Below are positions 44,892 to 52,816 of a stretch of DNA of 64,000 bases, one piece after another. The notes under the pieces are model-generated. The model was not told the origin of the DNA. It did no database searches and saw only the letters and a list, made by a program, of their open reading frames with translations. This DNA is from Gallalistipes aquisgranensis (lineage in GTDB: Bacteria; Bacteroidota; Bacteroidia; Bacteroidales; Rikenellaceae): assembly GCF_014982715.1 (NCBI RefSeq), contig NZ_JADCJY010000002.1:124001-188000 (forward strand), in the 5' to 3' direction. Position 1 is the stretch's first letter. Each line of letters begins with the position of its first letter. Both the position numbers and the translations under genes were made by a program.

Positions 44892-46190
44892 TTAATCGTA
44901 TTTCGGCTTCACGAACCAGAAGTCCTCTCCGAAGAGGCTCAGCCCGATCGAGAACTTGAAGTAGTTCTCCCGGATCATACCGCGGCGGGTGTTCCCCCTC
45001 ACGCCATACTCGGCCCCCACGTTGATGTTGGAGAGACGCTTCATGTTGATCGGAATACCCACGCCGACAGTCACCGCCTTATCGCTGATGTTCTGTCCCT
45101 TCAGCTGCATGTAGTAGGTGCTGTACCGGAATCCCGCGCGATAGGTGAGCCGTCTGTAAAAATGACGGATATCTCCCCAGTCCGGCGTGTACTGGCCGCC
45201 CACCTTGATGCTGTGGGTATCCACGAACTTCACGCCGTTCACCTCGTCCGCCTTGTTCTTGCCGGCCCAGTTCTGGTAACTGTAATCGAACCCCACCCCG
45301 ATTTTCGCCGTCTGGTAGAAGAGACCGACGGTCAGGTTCGAAGGCAGCGTGAAATCCGACTTCGAGGTGACGAGACTCACCGTGTCCGCATACATGTCGC
45401 CCGAAGGCACGTATTTGGTGATATCGGAGCGCAGCTCGCCGCCGAGCTGGTAGGTCACACCCAGCGTCAGCATCCGTTTCTCCGTCGCAAGGACATCGTA
45501 CTGGATGCCGAAATTCCCGAAAATCCGGGATACGCTCTCTTTCGTGCTCGCATTCATGTTGCTGTAACTGCCGCTCGAAGTGATGGGAGTGATATACTGG
45601 TCGATGTAACGGTCGATGCTTCCCAGATAGTAGATCATTTCGGCACCTACGGAAAGACCCTTTGCAATCTCCATGCCGACACCCGCCTTGAACTGGGTGA
45701 GGCCGCCTTCCCCGGAATACTTGTACTTGACCTGCCCCACCGTAGCCAGAATATCGGGATCGGTGACCGTCTCCTCCATGCGGTACCCCACGTTGCTCAG
45801 CGGCGTCACGCTGAGACCGAAACCGAGCCGGCGCGCGATCGGAAAGGCGATGCCCACATCCCGAACGTTGAACGTATTGTAACTGTTCTTCGACTCCCCG
45901 GTCTTCAGATAGAAGTTCTGCCCCTCCATCCCGAAGTTGAACAGGAACGACTTCGGCTGCACCGCACTGTACGAAGCTGGGTTCATATAGTTGATCATCA
46001 CCTGGTTGCGGAATGCGACCCCGATGCCGCCCATCGAACGGAGATATGCCGTTCCCGGGGTGGACATATCGCCCAGCCCGTAGCAAGTATAGGGCGAAAA
46101 AGCGTTGATGCTGCTGCTCTGGGCCCAAGCCCCTGCCGGAAGTGCGAGCGCCAGCACCACCACCTTCATGATCCTCTTTCTAATCTGCAT
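44892..46190 (-). CDS. Outer membrane beta-barrel protein, FadL-like fold
   Basis: A 432-aa protein with a signal peptide (VVVLALALPAGAWAQSS) and alternating amphipathic strands throughout, ending FSIGLSLFGEDFWFVKPKYD. Sequences such as FSPYTCYGLGDMSTPGTAYLRSMGGIGVAFRNQVMINYMNPASYSAV near the N terminus resemble the OmpP1/FadL/PorV group. Homologous barrels in this position (coaX, barrel, TPR, lptC) occur across Bacteroidales; function is unassigned. It starts 11 bp inside the end of coaX. Confidence 0.8.
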   Translation of the reverse strand: MQIRKRIMKVVVLALALPAGAWAQSSSINAFSPYTCYGLGDMSTPGTAYLRSMGGIGVAFRNQVMINYMNPASYSAVQPKSFLFNFGMEGQNFYLKTGESKNSYNTFNVRDVGIAFPIARRLGFGLSVTPLSNVGYRMEETVTDPDILATVGQVKYKYSGEGGLTQFKAGVGMEIAKGLSVGAEMIYYLGSIDRYIDQYITPITSSGSYSNMNASTKESVSRIFGNFGIQYDVLATEKRMLTLGVTYQLGGELRSDITKYVPSGDMYADTVSLVTSKSDFTLPSNLTVGLFYQTAKIGVGFDYSYQNWAGKNKADEVNGVKFVDTHSIKVGGQYTPDWGDIRHFYRRLTYRAGFRYSTYYMQLKGQNISDKAVTVGVGIPINMKRLSNINVGAEYGVRGNTRRGMIRENYFKFSIGLSLFGEDFWFVKPKYD

Positions 46191-46911
46191 TGTATTCCAA
46201 AATTCGGTTCAACCCGTACACAACCAGGTCGTAGGTTGCAAATATCGGATTTTTTACTCGTTTAGCAAAAAAATTTCCGTCTCCTCCCGTAAAAATTATC
46301 CTCAAATCGGGATACCGTGCGGAAAGCCGTCCGATGTATCCCTCTATTTCGTAGACGATACCGTCGATTACGCCGCTCTCGATCGCCGAAAAGGTATCCC
46401 GTCCCAGCAGTTCGGTCTCCCCCGGCCTGAGCGCCCGCAGGGGCAGCGAACAGGTGTATTCGTGCAGGGCCCGGAAGCGCGAAGCCGCTCCGGGGGAGAT
46501 ATTGCCCCCCAGGAACTCCCCGGCGGCCGAAACCATGTCCACCGTGATGGCGGTGCCGAAATCGACGATCAGCACGTTGCTCTCCGGATAGAGGGCATTG
46601 GCCCCCACGGCCGCCGCCAGCCGGTCGCAGCCCAGCGTGCCGGGCGTCCGGTAGAGGTTCTTCAACGGCACGGGCACCGTGTGGTCGAACCGCAGATACC
46701 GGCCCGCACGTTTCCTGAGGAATGCCTCGATTCCGGCCACGTCGCCGCGCGAAGAGACCAGCACGGCCGCCTCCACGCCCGGATAACTCTCCAGCACGGA
46801 AGCCACCTCCCGCTCTCCCACGCCTTCGAACTTGAACGTATCGACCACCTGGCCCGCCTCGATAACGGCCATTTTGGCGAGGGTATTGCCTATGTCTATT
46901 GCCAGGTTCAT
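46180..46911 (-). CDS. coaX: Type III pantothenate kinase
   Basis: CoaX phosphorylates pantothenate, the first step of coenzyme A synthesis, and needs a monovalent cation. The 243-aa product begins MNLAIDIGNTLAKMAV, with the ASKHA phosphate-1 loop DIGNT at residues 6-10, so the start is fixed. DFGTAITVDMVSAAGEFLGGNISPG is the second diagnostic block. It heads the minus-strand envelope block and overlaps the barrel gene by 11 bp. A strong promoter lies so close to the ATG that the mRNA is probably leaderless. Confidence 0.96.
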   Translation of the reverse strand: MNLAIDIGNTLAKMAVIEAGQVVDTFKFEGVGEREVASVLESYPGVEAAVLVSSRGDVAGIEAFLRKRAGRYLRFDHTVPVPLKNLYRTPGTLGCDRLAAAVGANALYPESNVLIVDFGTAITVDMVSAAGEFLGGNISPGAASRFRALHEYTCSLPLRALRPGETELLGRDTFSAIESGVIDGIVYEIEGYIGRLSARYPDLRIIFTGGDGNFFAKRVKNPIFATYDLVVYGLNRILEYNAD

Positions 46912-46918
46912 ACGCCTG

Positions 46919-46949
46919 CAAAGATATTCATAAGTTATAAAGTAAACAA
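46919..46949 (-). promoter_or_regulatory. Strong promoter of coaX, 7 nt from the start codon
   Basis: On the minus strand TTG (46947-46949), 20 nt, then TATCTTTG followed by C (46919-46926). Both elements and their spacing match the Bacteroidetes consensus. Only 7 nt separate the box from the coaX ATG, so transcription should begin at or within a few bases of that codon. Confidence 0.75.
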
Positions 46950-46965
46950 GAAAACCGGCATCAAA

Positions 46966-49900
46966 CTACTGAACCTCTTCCGCTTCGGCCTCCAGCCGGC
47001 CCAGGGTTTTCCACGCATCCTCCACGCCTTTTACATCTCTAACTGTCAAACCCAGCTTATTATTGTTCTGGCGGAAAACAAATTTTGCCCCGCCCGCGGT
47101 CACCGTCTTCAAAAGTGCCATGAAAAAAGGCGTTTTATAATACGGCGAAGAGGTGTCGGCGATGAACTGGAGGATCAGCAGGCCATTTTTCACTTTCGCC
47201 CGTTCGAATCCCAGCTTCATGCACACCCATCGCAGGCGGATCACGTGGAACAGGGTCCGCGTCTGTTCGGGAACGGGACCGAACCGGTCCGTAAGGTTCG
47301 CCTCGAACTTCCGCAGGGTCTCCTCGTCGGTGATGTTGTCCAGCTCCCGGTAGAGTCTGATCTTCTCGGCGCTCTGGCCCACGTAACCGTCCGGGATCAG
47401 GGCCTCGCTGTCCACCTCGATCTGGCAGTCGTTCACATAGCTGACCGGAGCGGCGGGGAAAGCGGCCGGTGCCGGAGCGGTGGCGCCTTCGGGCAGCGTC
47501 CCGTCGCCCACGAGACGTTCGGCCCGCAGCTCCTCCATCGCCTCGTTCAGGATTTTCTGGTAGGTCTCGAAACCGATGTCGGCGATAAAACCGCTCTGCT
47601 CGGCCCCCAGCAGGTTTCCCGCTCCGCGGATATCCAGATCCTGCATGGCGATATTGAAACCGGAACCCAGGTCGGAGAACTCCTCGAGCGCCCGCAGGCG
47701 GCGGCGCGCCTCACCCGTCAGCAGTTCGTCGGGCGGAGAGAGGAGGTAGCAGAATGCCTTGCGGTTCGACCTCCCCACGCGCCCGCGCAACTGATGCAGG
47801 TCGCTCAGCCCGAAATTCTGGGCATTGTTGATGATGATGGTGTTGGCGTTGGGGATGTCGATGCCGTTCTCCACGATGGTGGTGGCGACGAGCACGTCGT
47901 ATTCGCCGAAAATGAAGTCCATCACCACCTTTTCCAGCTGTTTGGGGTCCATCTGCCCGTGCCCGACGACCGTCCGTACACCGGGACACAGCCGGCGGAT
48001 CATCGCCTCGATCTGCAGGATGTCCTCCACGCGGTTATGGACGAAATAGACCTGTCCGCCCCGGCCCAGTTCGTAATCCACGGCCTCCTTGATGATCTGC
48101 TCGTCGAACGTGTAGGATTCGGTGACGATCGGCTGGCGGTTGGGCGGCGGGGTGGAGATCACCGAAAGGTCGCGCGACCCCATCAGCGAGAACTGGAGCG
48201 TCCGGGGGATCGGAGTGGCGGTCAGCGTCAGCGTATCGACGCTCACGCTCATCTGGCGCAGCTTCTCCTTGGCCGCCACGCCGAATTTCTGTTCCTCGTC
48301 GATGACGAGAAGTCCCAGCGATTTGAAACGCACGTTTTTCCCCAATATCTTGTGGGTGCCGATCAGGATGTCGATCTTTCCCTCCTCCAGCTCTTTCAGC
48401 ACCTGGGCCGTCTCTTTTGCGCTTTTGGAGCGGCTGAGATGTTCGATCCGCACCGGAAAATCGCGCAGCCGCTCGCTGAAAGAGCGGTAATGCTGGAGCG
48501 CCAGGATCGTGGTCGGCACCAGTACCGCCACCTGCCTGGAGTCCGACACGGCCTTGAACGCCGCCCGGATTGCAATCTCCGTCTTGCCGAAGCCCACGTC
48601 GCCGCAGATCAGGCGGTCCATCGGCTGGGGACTCTCCATGTCGTGCTTGACCGCTTCGGTCGCCTTCTGCTGGTCGGGCGTATCCTCGTAGATGAACGAA
48701 GCTTCCAGTTCGTGCTGCAAATAGCTGTCCGGTGAGAAGGCGAAACCGGGCGTCGCCTTCCGGCGGGCATACAGGGCTATCAACTCGCGGGCGATCTCCT
48801 TGACGGCCTTTTTCGTGGCCGCCTTCATCCGCTGCCACGCCCCGGAACCCAGCTTGTAGATTTTGGGCGGTTCGCTGTCCCGGTCCTTGTAGCGGGAGAT
48901 GCGATGCAGAGCATGTACGTTGACCAGCAGCACGTCGTTGTCGCGGTACACCAGCTTGATCGCCTCCTGCACCTTGCCGTTCTCCTCCGTGCGCACCAGA
49001 CCGCCGAAACGGCCCACGCCGTGGTCGATGTGCACCACGTAGTCGCCCACCTTCAGTTCGTTGAGTTCGGCCACCGTAAGGCTTTCGCTGCGGTCCAGCT
49101 CTCCGCGCAGGCGGTAACGGTGATAGCGGTCGAAAATCTGGTGGTCGGTGTAGAAACAGAGCCGCAGGTCGTGGCTGACGAACCCCTCGTGAAGGGTGAG
49201 CGGAAGCGCCTCGAAGGCCACGTCCCGCTGTCCGATCGAGTGGAAAATATTCTGCAGGCGCTCGATCTGCGCCTTGTTGTCCGAGAGAATCAGCGTCCGG
49301 TACCCTTTCAGCCGGTTGGCGTTGATATCGGCGGCCAGCAACTCGAAATTCTTGTTGAACCGGGGCTGGGGAGCGGTGCGGAATTCGATCTTCCGATCCG
49401 CCGCCCGCTCCTTCGCATTGTCCTTGAGCAGGAACATCCGGCAGGCCGACACGTCCTCCGCGAATCCCTTGCGGCCCGTCACCAGCGCGTCGATCTCCGA
49501 AGGCTCTTCCAGCTCCTTCAGTATCTTGGAACGGATGTCGTTCAGCCGTTTGAACAGATAGTCGGGGTCGGCCACCCAGTAGGTGGCCCGGCCGGCGAAA
49601 CGGGGAAACGACACCCGGTCGGGCACCAGATCGTCCCGCTTCAGATTGGGCACGATCTCCGCACACTGCAACTTCTCCACCGAGAGCTGCGAAGCGATCT
49701 CGAAACGGCGGATCGACTCCACCTCGTCGCCGAAAAAGTCGAGCCGGAAAGGATGGTTTTCCGAATAGGAGAAAATATCGACAATACCGCCCCGCACCGA
49801 ATACTGTCCCGGTTCATAGACGAAATCGACCCGCTGGAAACCGTATCCGGCCAGCGTCTCCTCCACGAACGCGGGGGAGAGACGGTCCCCGACGCCCACC

Positions 49901-50334
49901 TGCAGCACGGTGCGCCGCAGCTCCTCCATGCCCACCACCTTCTCGGCCAGCGCCTCGGGATAGGTACAGAGCACCAGATAACCCTCGCCGCCGAAATTTT
50001 TCACCGCATTGAGCGCCGCCGTCCGCTGGACGATGCCCGAAGGGTCCTCCTGTCCGAACTGGATCGACCGTTTGTATCCCGTCGGGAAAAAGAGCACACG
50101 GTCCGCATCGAGCAACTGGTAGAAGTCGCTGCTCAGATAGGCCGCCGCATCGCGGTCCTCCATGACGAAAACGTGTACGCCGCCCCGCTCCCTCACCACC
50201 GATGCGGCGACAAGCGAAAAGGCCGAACCCACCAGCGAGCCCAGGCTCACGGTGGCACAGCCTTCGTAATGTTCCGATATCTCCTTCACGCCGGGCAGCT
50301 GCCCGACCAGATCGTTTACCTGTTGCGGCGACAT
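46966..50334 (-). CDS. mfd: Transcription-repair coupling factor Mfd
   Basis: Mfd removes RNA polymerase stalled at DNA lesions and recruits UvrA. From ATG 50334 the protein is 1122 aa; a GTG at 50343 would add three residues. Domains in order: UvrB-homology region (about 1-330), RNAP-interaction domain (about 420-480, GDYVVHIDHGVGRFGGLV), SF2 translocase with Walker A ICGDVGFGKTEIAIRAAF and DEEQ in LLVIDEEQKFGVAAKE, and the C-terminal TRCF domain. Helicase motif VI shows HQLRGRVGRS. Length is normal. Confidence 0.97.
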   Translation of the reverse strand: MSPQQVNDLVGQLPGVKEISEHYEGCATVSLGSLVGSAFSLVAASVVRERGGVHVFVMEDRDAAAYLSSDFYQLLDADRVLFFPTGYKRSIQFGQEDPSGIVQRTAALNAVKNFGGEGYLVLCTYPEALAEKVVGMEELRRTVLQVGVGDRLSPAFVEETLAGYGFQRVDFVYEPGQYSVRGGIVDIFSYSENHPFRLDFFGDEVESIRRFEIASQLSVEKLQCAEIVPNLKRDDLVPDRVSFPRFAGRATYWVADPDYLFKRLNDIRSKILKELEEPSEIDALVTGRKGFAEDVSACRMFLLKDNAKERAADRKIEFRTAPQPRFNKNFELLAADINANRLKGYRTLILSDNKAQIERLQNIFHSIGQRDVAFEALPLTLHEGFVSHDLRLCFYTDHQIFDRYHRYRLRGELDRSESLTVAELNELKVGDYVVHIDHGVGRFGGLVRTEENGKVQEAIKLVYRDNDVLLVNVHALHRISRYKDRDSEPPKIYKLGSGAWQRMKAATKKAVKEIARELIALYARRKATPGFAFSPDSYLQHELEASFIYEDTPDQQKATEAVKHDMESPQPMDRLICGDVGFGKTEIAIRAAFKAVSDSRQVAVLVPTTILALQHYRSFSERLRDFPVRIEHLSRSKSAKETAQVLKELEEGKIDILIGTHKILGKNVRFKSLGLLVIDEEQKFGVAAKEKLRQMSVSVDTLTLTATPIPRTLQFSLMGSRDLSVISTPPPNRQPIVTESYTFDEQIIKEAVDYELGRGGQVYFVHNRVEDILQIEAMIRRLCPGVRTVVGHGQMDPKQLEKVVMDFIFGEYDVLVATTIVENGIDIPNANTIIINNAQNFGLSDLHQLRGRVGRSNRKAFCYLLSPPDELLTGEARRRLRALEEFSDLGSGFNIAMQDLDIRGAGNLLGAEQSGFIADIGFETYQKILNEAMEELRAERLVGDGTLPEGATAPAPAAFPAAPVSYVNDCQIEVDSEALIPDGYVGQSAEKIRLYRELDNITDEETLRKFEANLTDRFGPVPEQTRTLFHVIRLRWVCMKLGFERAKVKNGLLILQFIADTSSPYYKTPFFMALLKTVTAGGAKFVFRQNNNKLGLTVRDVKGVEDAWKTLGRLEAEAEEVQ

Positions 50335-50379
50335 GGCTTGCACATTTTCCCTCCGTCCGGCGCTTTCCGGCCGTCCCTG

Positions 50380-51921
50380 CTATATCAGTTCACGGCCGTC
50401 CTTGCCGTAGAACTTGGTCTCCACGAAACCGGTGGACTGATCCGAGGCGATCTTGATCGTGCAGCGGTATTTCATCGCCCAGCGCATGCGGATGCTGACC
50501 AGTCCGCGGGTCAGATAGGACGCCACGAACGGATTCACTTTCACTTTGATATGTTTGATTCCCTTATCGCCGGCGAAATAGGCGATCTTGTTCTCGATCT
50601 GCTGGTCGAGCAGCACGGAGGGCATGATCGTCCCCGTTCCGTGACAGGTGGGGCAGGTCTCCTTCACCTCGGGCGCCGCCTCGGGCCGCACCCGCTGACG
50701 GGTGATCTGCATCAGGCCGAATTTCGAGAGGGGCAGCACCGTGTGCTTGGCCCGGTCGGTCGCCATCAACTCCTTCATCTTCTCATAAAGGGCCTGGCGG
50801 TTCTCCCCCTTGTGCAGGTCGATGAAGTCGATCACGATGATCCCTCCCATATCCCGCAGTCGGAGCTGACGGGCGATCTCCTCCGCCGAGGCGAGGTTCA
50901 CGTCCATCGCCGTCCGCTCCTGGTCGTCGTCCACCTTGGCCCGGTTGCCGCTGTTGACGTCGATCACGTGCAGCGCCTCCGTGTGTTCGATAATCAGGTA
51001 GGCTCCCCTGCGCAGGGAGACGTACTTGGCGAAGAGGGATTTGATCTGTTTCGATATGTCGTAGTTGTCGAAAATGGGTACGCTGCCCTTGTAGAGCTTC
51101 ACGATCTTCTCCTTCTCCGGGGCGATCGTGCGGATATACTCCTTCACCTCCTCGTACACCGAGGCGTCGTCCACCACGATGCTGCTGAACGAACCGTTGA
51201 GCAGATCGCGGATAATGGTGGTCGTACGGCTCATCTCCCCCAGCAGCAACGAGGGAGGGGCCTGCGTCCGGACCCGTTCGAGCGCCGTGTTCCAACGCTT
51301 GACGAGCGATTCTATGTCGTGCCGGATATCCTCTTCGCTTTTCCCGATGGCGGCCGTGCGGATGATGACCCCGTAATTCTTCGGAAGTACCTCCTCTACG
51401 ATCTTCTTCAGCCTCTTTTTCTCCTCGTTGGAGCGGATTTTCTGGGAAACGGATATTTTGTTCGAGAAGGGGATCAGCACCACGTGGCGCCCGGCCAGCG
51501 AGATATCGGAAGTAAGCCGGGGACCCTTGGTCGAGATGGCCTCCTTGGCGATCTGCACCAGAATGGGCTGCCCCCCCGAGATCTGGGAGGATATCTTCCC
51601 CGTCTTTCCGATGGGGGGATCGAGTTTCAGCGTCTCGAAACGCGTATTTTTCTTATTGGAGAGATTGCCCACCAATTTATGCAGCGACACGAACTGGGGT
51701 CCCAGGTCGAGGTAGTGGATGAACGCATCCTTTTCGTGCCCTATGTTGACGAACGCAGCATTGAGACCGGGCATGATCTTGCGCACCTTCCCCAGGTAGA
51801 TATCCCCCACCGCGAAGCCGGTCTTGCATTTTTCCGTATTGAGCTCCACCAGCCGTTTGTCTTCGATCAGGGCGATCGAGATCTCTGAGGAGGTCACGTT
51901 GATGATTAGTTCCTTATTCAT
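50380..51921 (-). CDS. rng: Ribonuclease G (RNase E/G family)
   Basis: An endoribonuclease of the RNase E/G family that processes rRNA and mRNA. The 513-aa product has the N-terminal S1-like domain (about 35-125, GDIYLGKVRKIMPGLNAAFVNIGHEKDAFIHY), the RNase-H-like and DNase I-like core with IVIDFIDLHKGENRQALYEKM, and the Zn-link CPTCHGTG (about 410). It is shorter than RNase E because it lacks the degradosome arm. A 119-nt leader with three hairpins separates it from the small ribosomal-type gene upstream. Confidence 0.95.
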   Translation of the reverse strand: MNKELIINVTSSEISIALIEDKRLVELNTEKCKTGFAVGDIYLGKVRKIMPGLNAAFVNIGHEKDAFIHYLDLGPQFVSLHKLVGNLSNKKNTRFETLKLDPPIGKTGKISSQISGGQPILVQIAKEAISTKGPRLTSDISLAGRHVVLIPFSNKISVSQKIRSNEEKKRLKKIVEEVLPKNYGVIIRTAAIGKSEEDIRHDIESLVKRWNTALERVRTQAPPSLLLGEMSRTTTIIRDLLNGSFSSIVVDDASVYEEVKEYIRTIAPEKEKIVKLYKGSVPIFDNYDISKQIKSLFAKYVSLRRGAYLIIEHTEALHVIDVNSGNRAKVDDDQERTAMDVNLASAEEIARQLRLRDMGGIIVIDFIDLHKGENRQALYEKMKELMATDRAKHTVLPLSKFGLMQITRQRVRPEAAPEVKETCPTCHGTGTIMPSVLLDQQIENKIAYFAGDKGIKHIKVKVNPFVASYLTRGLVSIRMRWAMKYRCTIKIASDQSTGFVETKFYGKDGRELI

Positions 51922-51937
51922 TAGTCGTCGGTCTGGA

Positions 51938-52012
51938 CTGCCTGAACGGCAGAGAGAGCTGGGCCTGTGCCCAAAACAATGAACCTAAAGGACCCTGCGG
52001 TTCTTTAGGTTC
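51938..52012 (-). promoter_or_regulatory. Hairpin-rich leader of rng / possible terminator of the bS22-like gene
   Basis: Three inverted repeats occur in the gap: 51981-51990 with 52003-52012 (10 bp perfect, 12-nt loop, followed on the minus strand by ATTGTTTTG), 51960-51964 with 51969-51973 (5 bp), and 51938-51942 with 51948-51952 (5 bp). The first may end transcription of the upstream gene or act as an attenuator. No TAnnTTTG box was seen here. Confidence 0.5.
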
Positions 52013-52040
52013 ATATAAAAACTTCACATAACAGAGCTAC

Positions 52041-52133
52041 CTACTTTTTCTTTTTATGCCTGTTTTTACGCAGACGTTTTTTCCTCTTGTGGGTAGCCAT
52101 CTTATGCCCTTTTCTTTTTTTACCGCTTGGCAT
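52041..52133 (-). CDS. 30-aa AURKAIP1/COX24-type (bS22/mS38-like) ribosomal peptide
   Basis: A very small open frame encoding a 30-residue, extremely basic peptide, beginning MPSGKKRKGHKMATHKRKK and ending in a run of lysines. This is the Bacteroidetes form of the AURKAIP1/COX24 domain, related to mitochondrial mS38 and mycobacterial bS22, which sit in the small ribosomal subunit. It lies 28 nt after the HU gene and 119 nt before rng. Composition, position and conservation that I recall for Bacteroidetes support a real gene; a direct ribosomal location here is inferred. Confidence 0.88.
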   Translation of the reverse strand: MPSGKKRKGHKMATHKRKKRLRKNRHKKKK

Positions 52134-52161
52134 AACGCTTGAAATTTAAGTTTGGAAATAA

Positions 52162-52443
52162 TTATTTAGCACCCTTTACTTTCGCTGCAAAACTCTTGGC
52201 CGGCTTGAAAGCAGGAATGTTGTGAGCAGGGATGGTAATGGTCGTGTTCTTGGAGATGTTGCGGGCCACTTTCTGGGCGCGTTTCTTGATGATGAAACTG
52301 CCGAAACCGCGCAGATATACATTGTTCTGAGCCGTCATCGACTCTTTGATGCTGGTCATGAATGCCTCTACAACGTCCTGCACTACAGCTTTTTCAACGC
52401 CGGTGCTCTTGGAAATCTCGTTTACAATATCAGCCTTTGTCAT
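52162..52443 (-). CDS. HU-family DNA-binding protein
   Basis: A 93-aa histone-like protein of the HU/IHF family. It begins MTKADIVNEISKSTGVEKAVVQDVVEAFM and carries the DNA-binding arm region LRGFGSFIIKKRAQKVARNISKNTTITIPAHNIPAFKPAK. HU bends DNA and compacts the nucleoid; whether it is a homodimer or has a partner subunit is unknown. It has its own promoter and probably leads a short unit with the 30-aa ribosomal peptide and rng. Confidence 0.95.
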   Translation of the reverse strand: MTKADIVNEISKSTGVEKAVVQDVVEAFMTSIKESMTAQNNVYLRGFGSFIIKKRAQKVARNISKNTTITIPAHNIPAFKPAKSFAAKVKGAK

Positions 52444-52482
52444 GTCTATAGTTTTTAATAAGTTTATCAGTCAAACGAACTG

Positions 52483-52515
52483 CAAATATACATTTTTATT
52501 TATTTAATTTACAAA
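52483..52515 (-). promoter_or_regulatory. Promoter of the HU gene
   Basis: TTTG (52512-52515), 21 nt, then TATATTTG followed by C (52483-52490) on the minus strand. Good match at both elements, about 40 nt before the ATG. Confidence 0.7.
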
Positions 52516-52661
52516 AGAGTAGCGATATTTTTTGCAAACCGGGCCCGATTTCGTTCAATATTCCACTCTGCATAAGGCATATAACAAAAACCGGCCCATT
52601 TTTTTCTTTTCCAGCGCCTTATTGCAAAATACACTGTGAATCAAACGATTATTTTTTCGGT

Positions 52662-52750
52662 TTATTGTCTCGTCCGTCGTCTTTTTCCGGCACCGGCCCG
52701 CGGAAAGCCCCTCCGCGCCCGCCGGAAATATCCGGAAGGGAAGACAATAA
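52662..52750. repeat. Three-tier nested inverted repeat upstream of porX
   Basis: Outer arms of 9 bp (52662-52670 with 52742-52750), middle arms of 8 bp (52684-52691 with 52721-52728) and inner arms of 6 bp (52699-52704 with 52712-52717) nest around one centre with symmetric 13-nt internal gaps outside the middle stem. It could be a small RNA, a terminator-like structure or a protein-binding site. Confidence 0.55.
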
Positions 52751-52766
52751 TTGTCCCGTTTTTGCA

Positions 52767-52796
52767 TTGTATAGATAAAGCGATTATTTATCTTTG
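52767..52796 (+). promoter_or_regulatory. Promoter of porX
   Basis: TTG (52767-52769), 19 nt, then TATCTTTG followed by C (52789-52796). Both elements match; the ATG at 52817 is 20 nt further on. Confidence 0.7.
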
Positions 52797-52816
52797 CCAA
52801 TAACTAATGTACGATT

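Larger units (their letters stand above)
52444..52816. other. 373-nt gap between the HU gene and porX
   Basis: The gap holds the HU promoter at 52483-52515, the porX promoter at 52767-52796, and between them a nested inverted repeat at 52662-52750. A spurious open frame on the minus strand (52555-52800) has no family likeness. No tRNA or protein gene was seen. Confidence 0.7.

Noticed and set aside
48904-51888. Plus-strand frame of 994 codons
   Set aside because: Shadow of mfd and rng.
52555-52800. 81-codon minus-strand frame in the HU-porX gap
   Set aside because: No recognisable protein pattern and it crosses the porX promoter and the nested inverted repeat.
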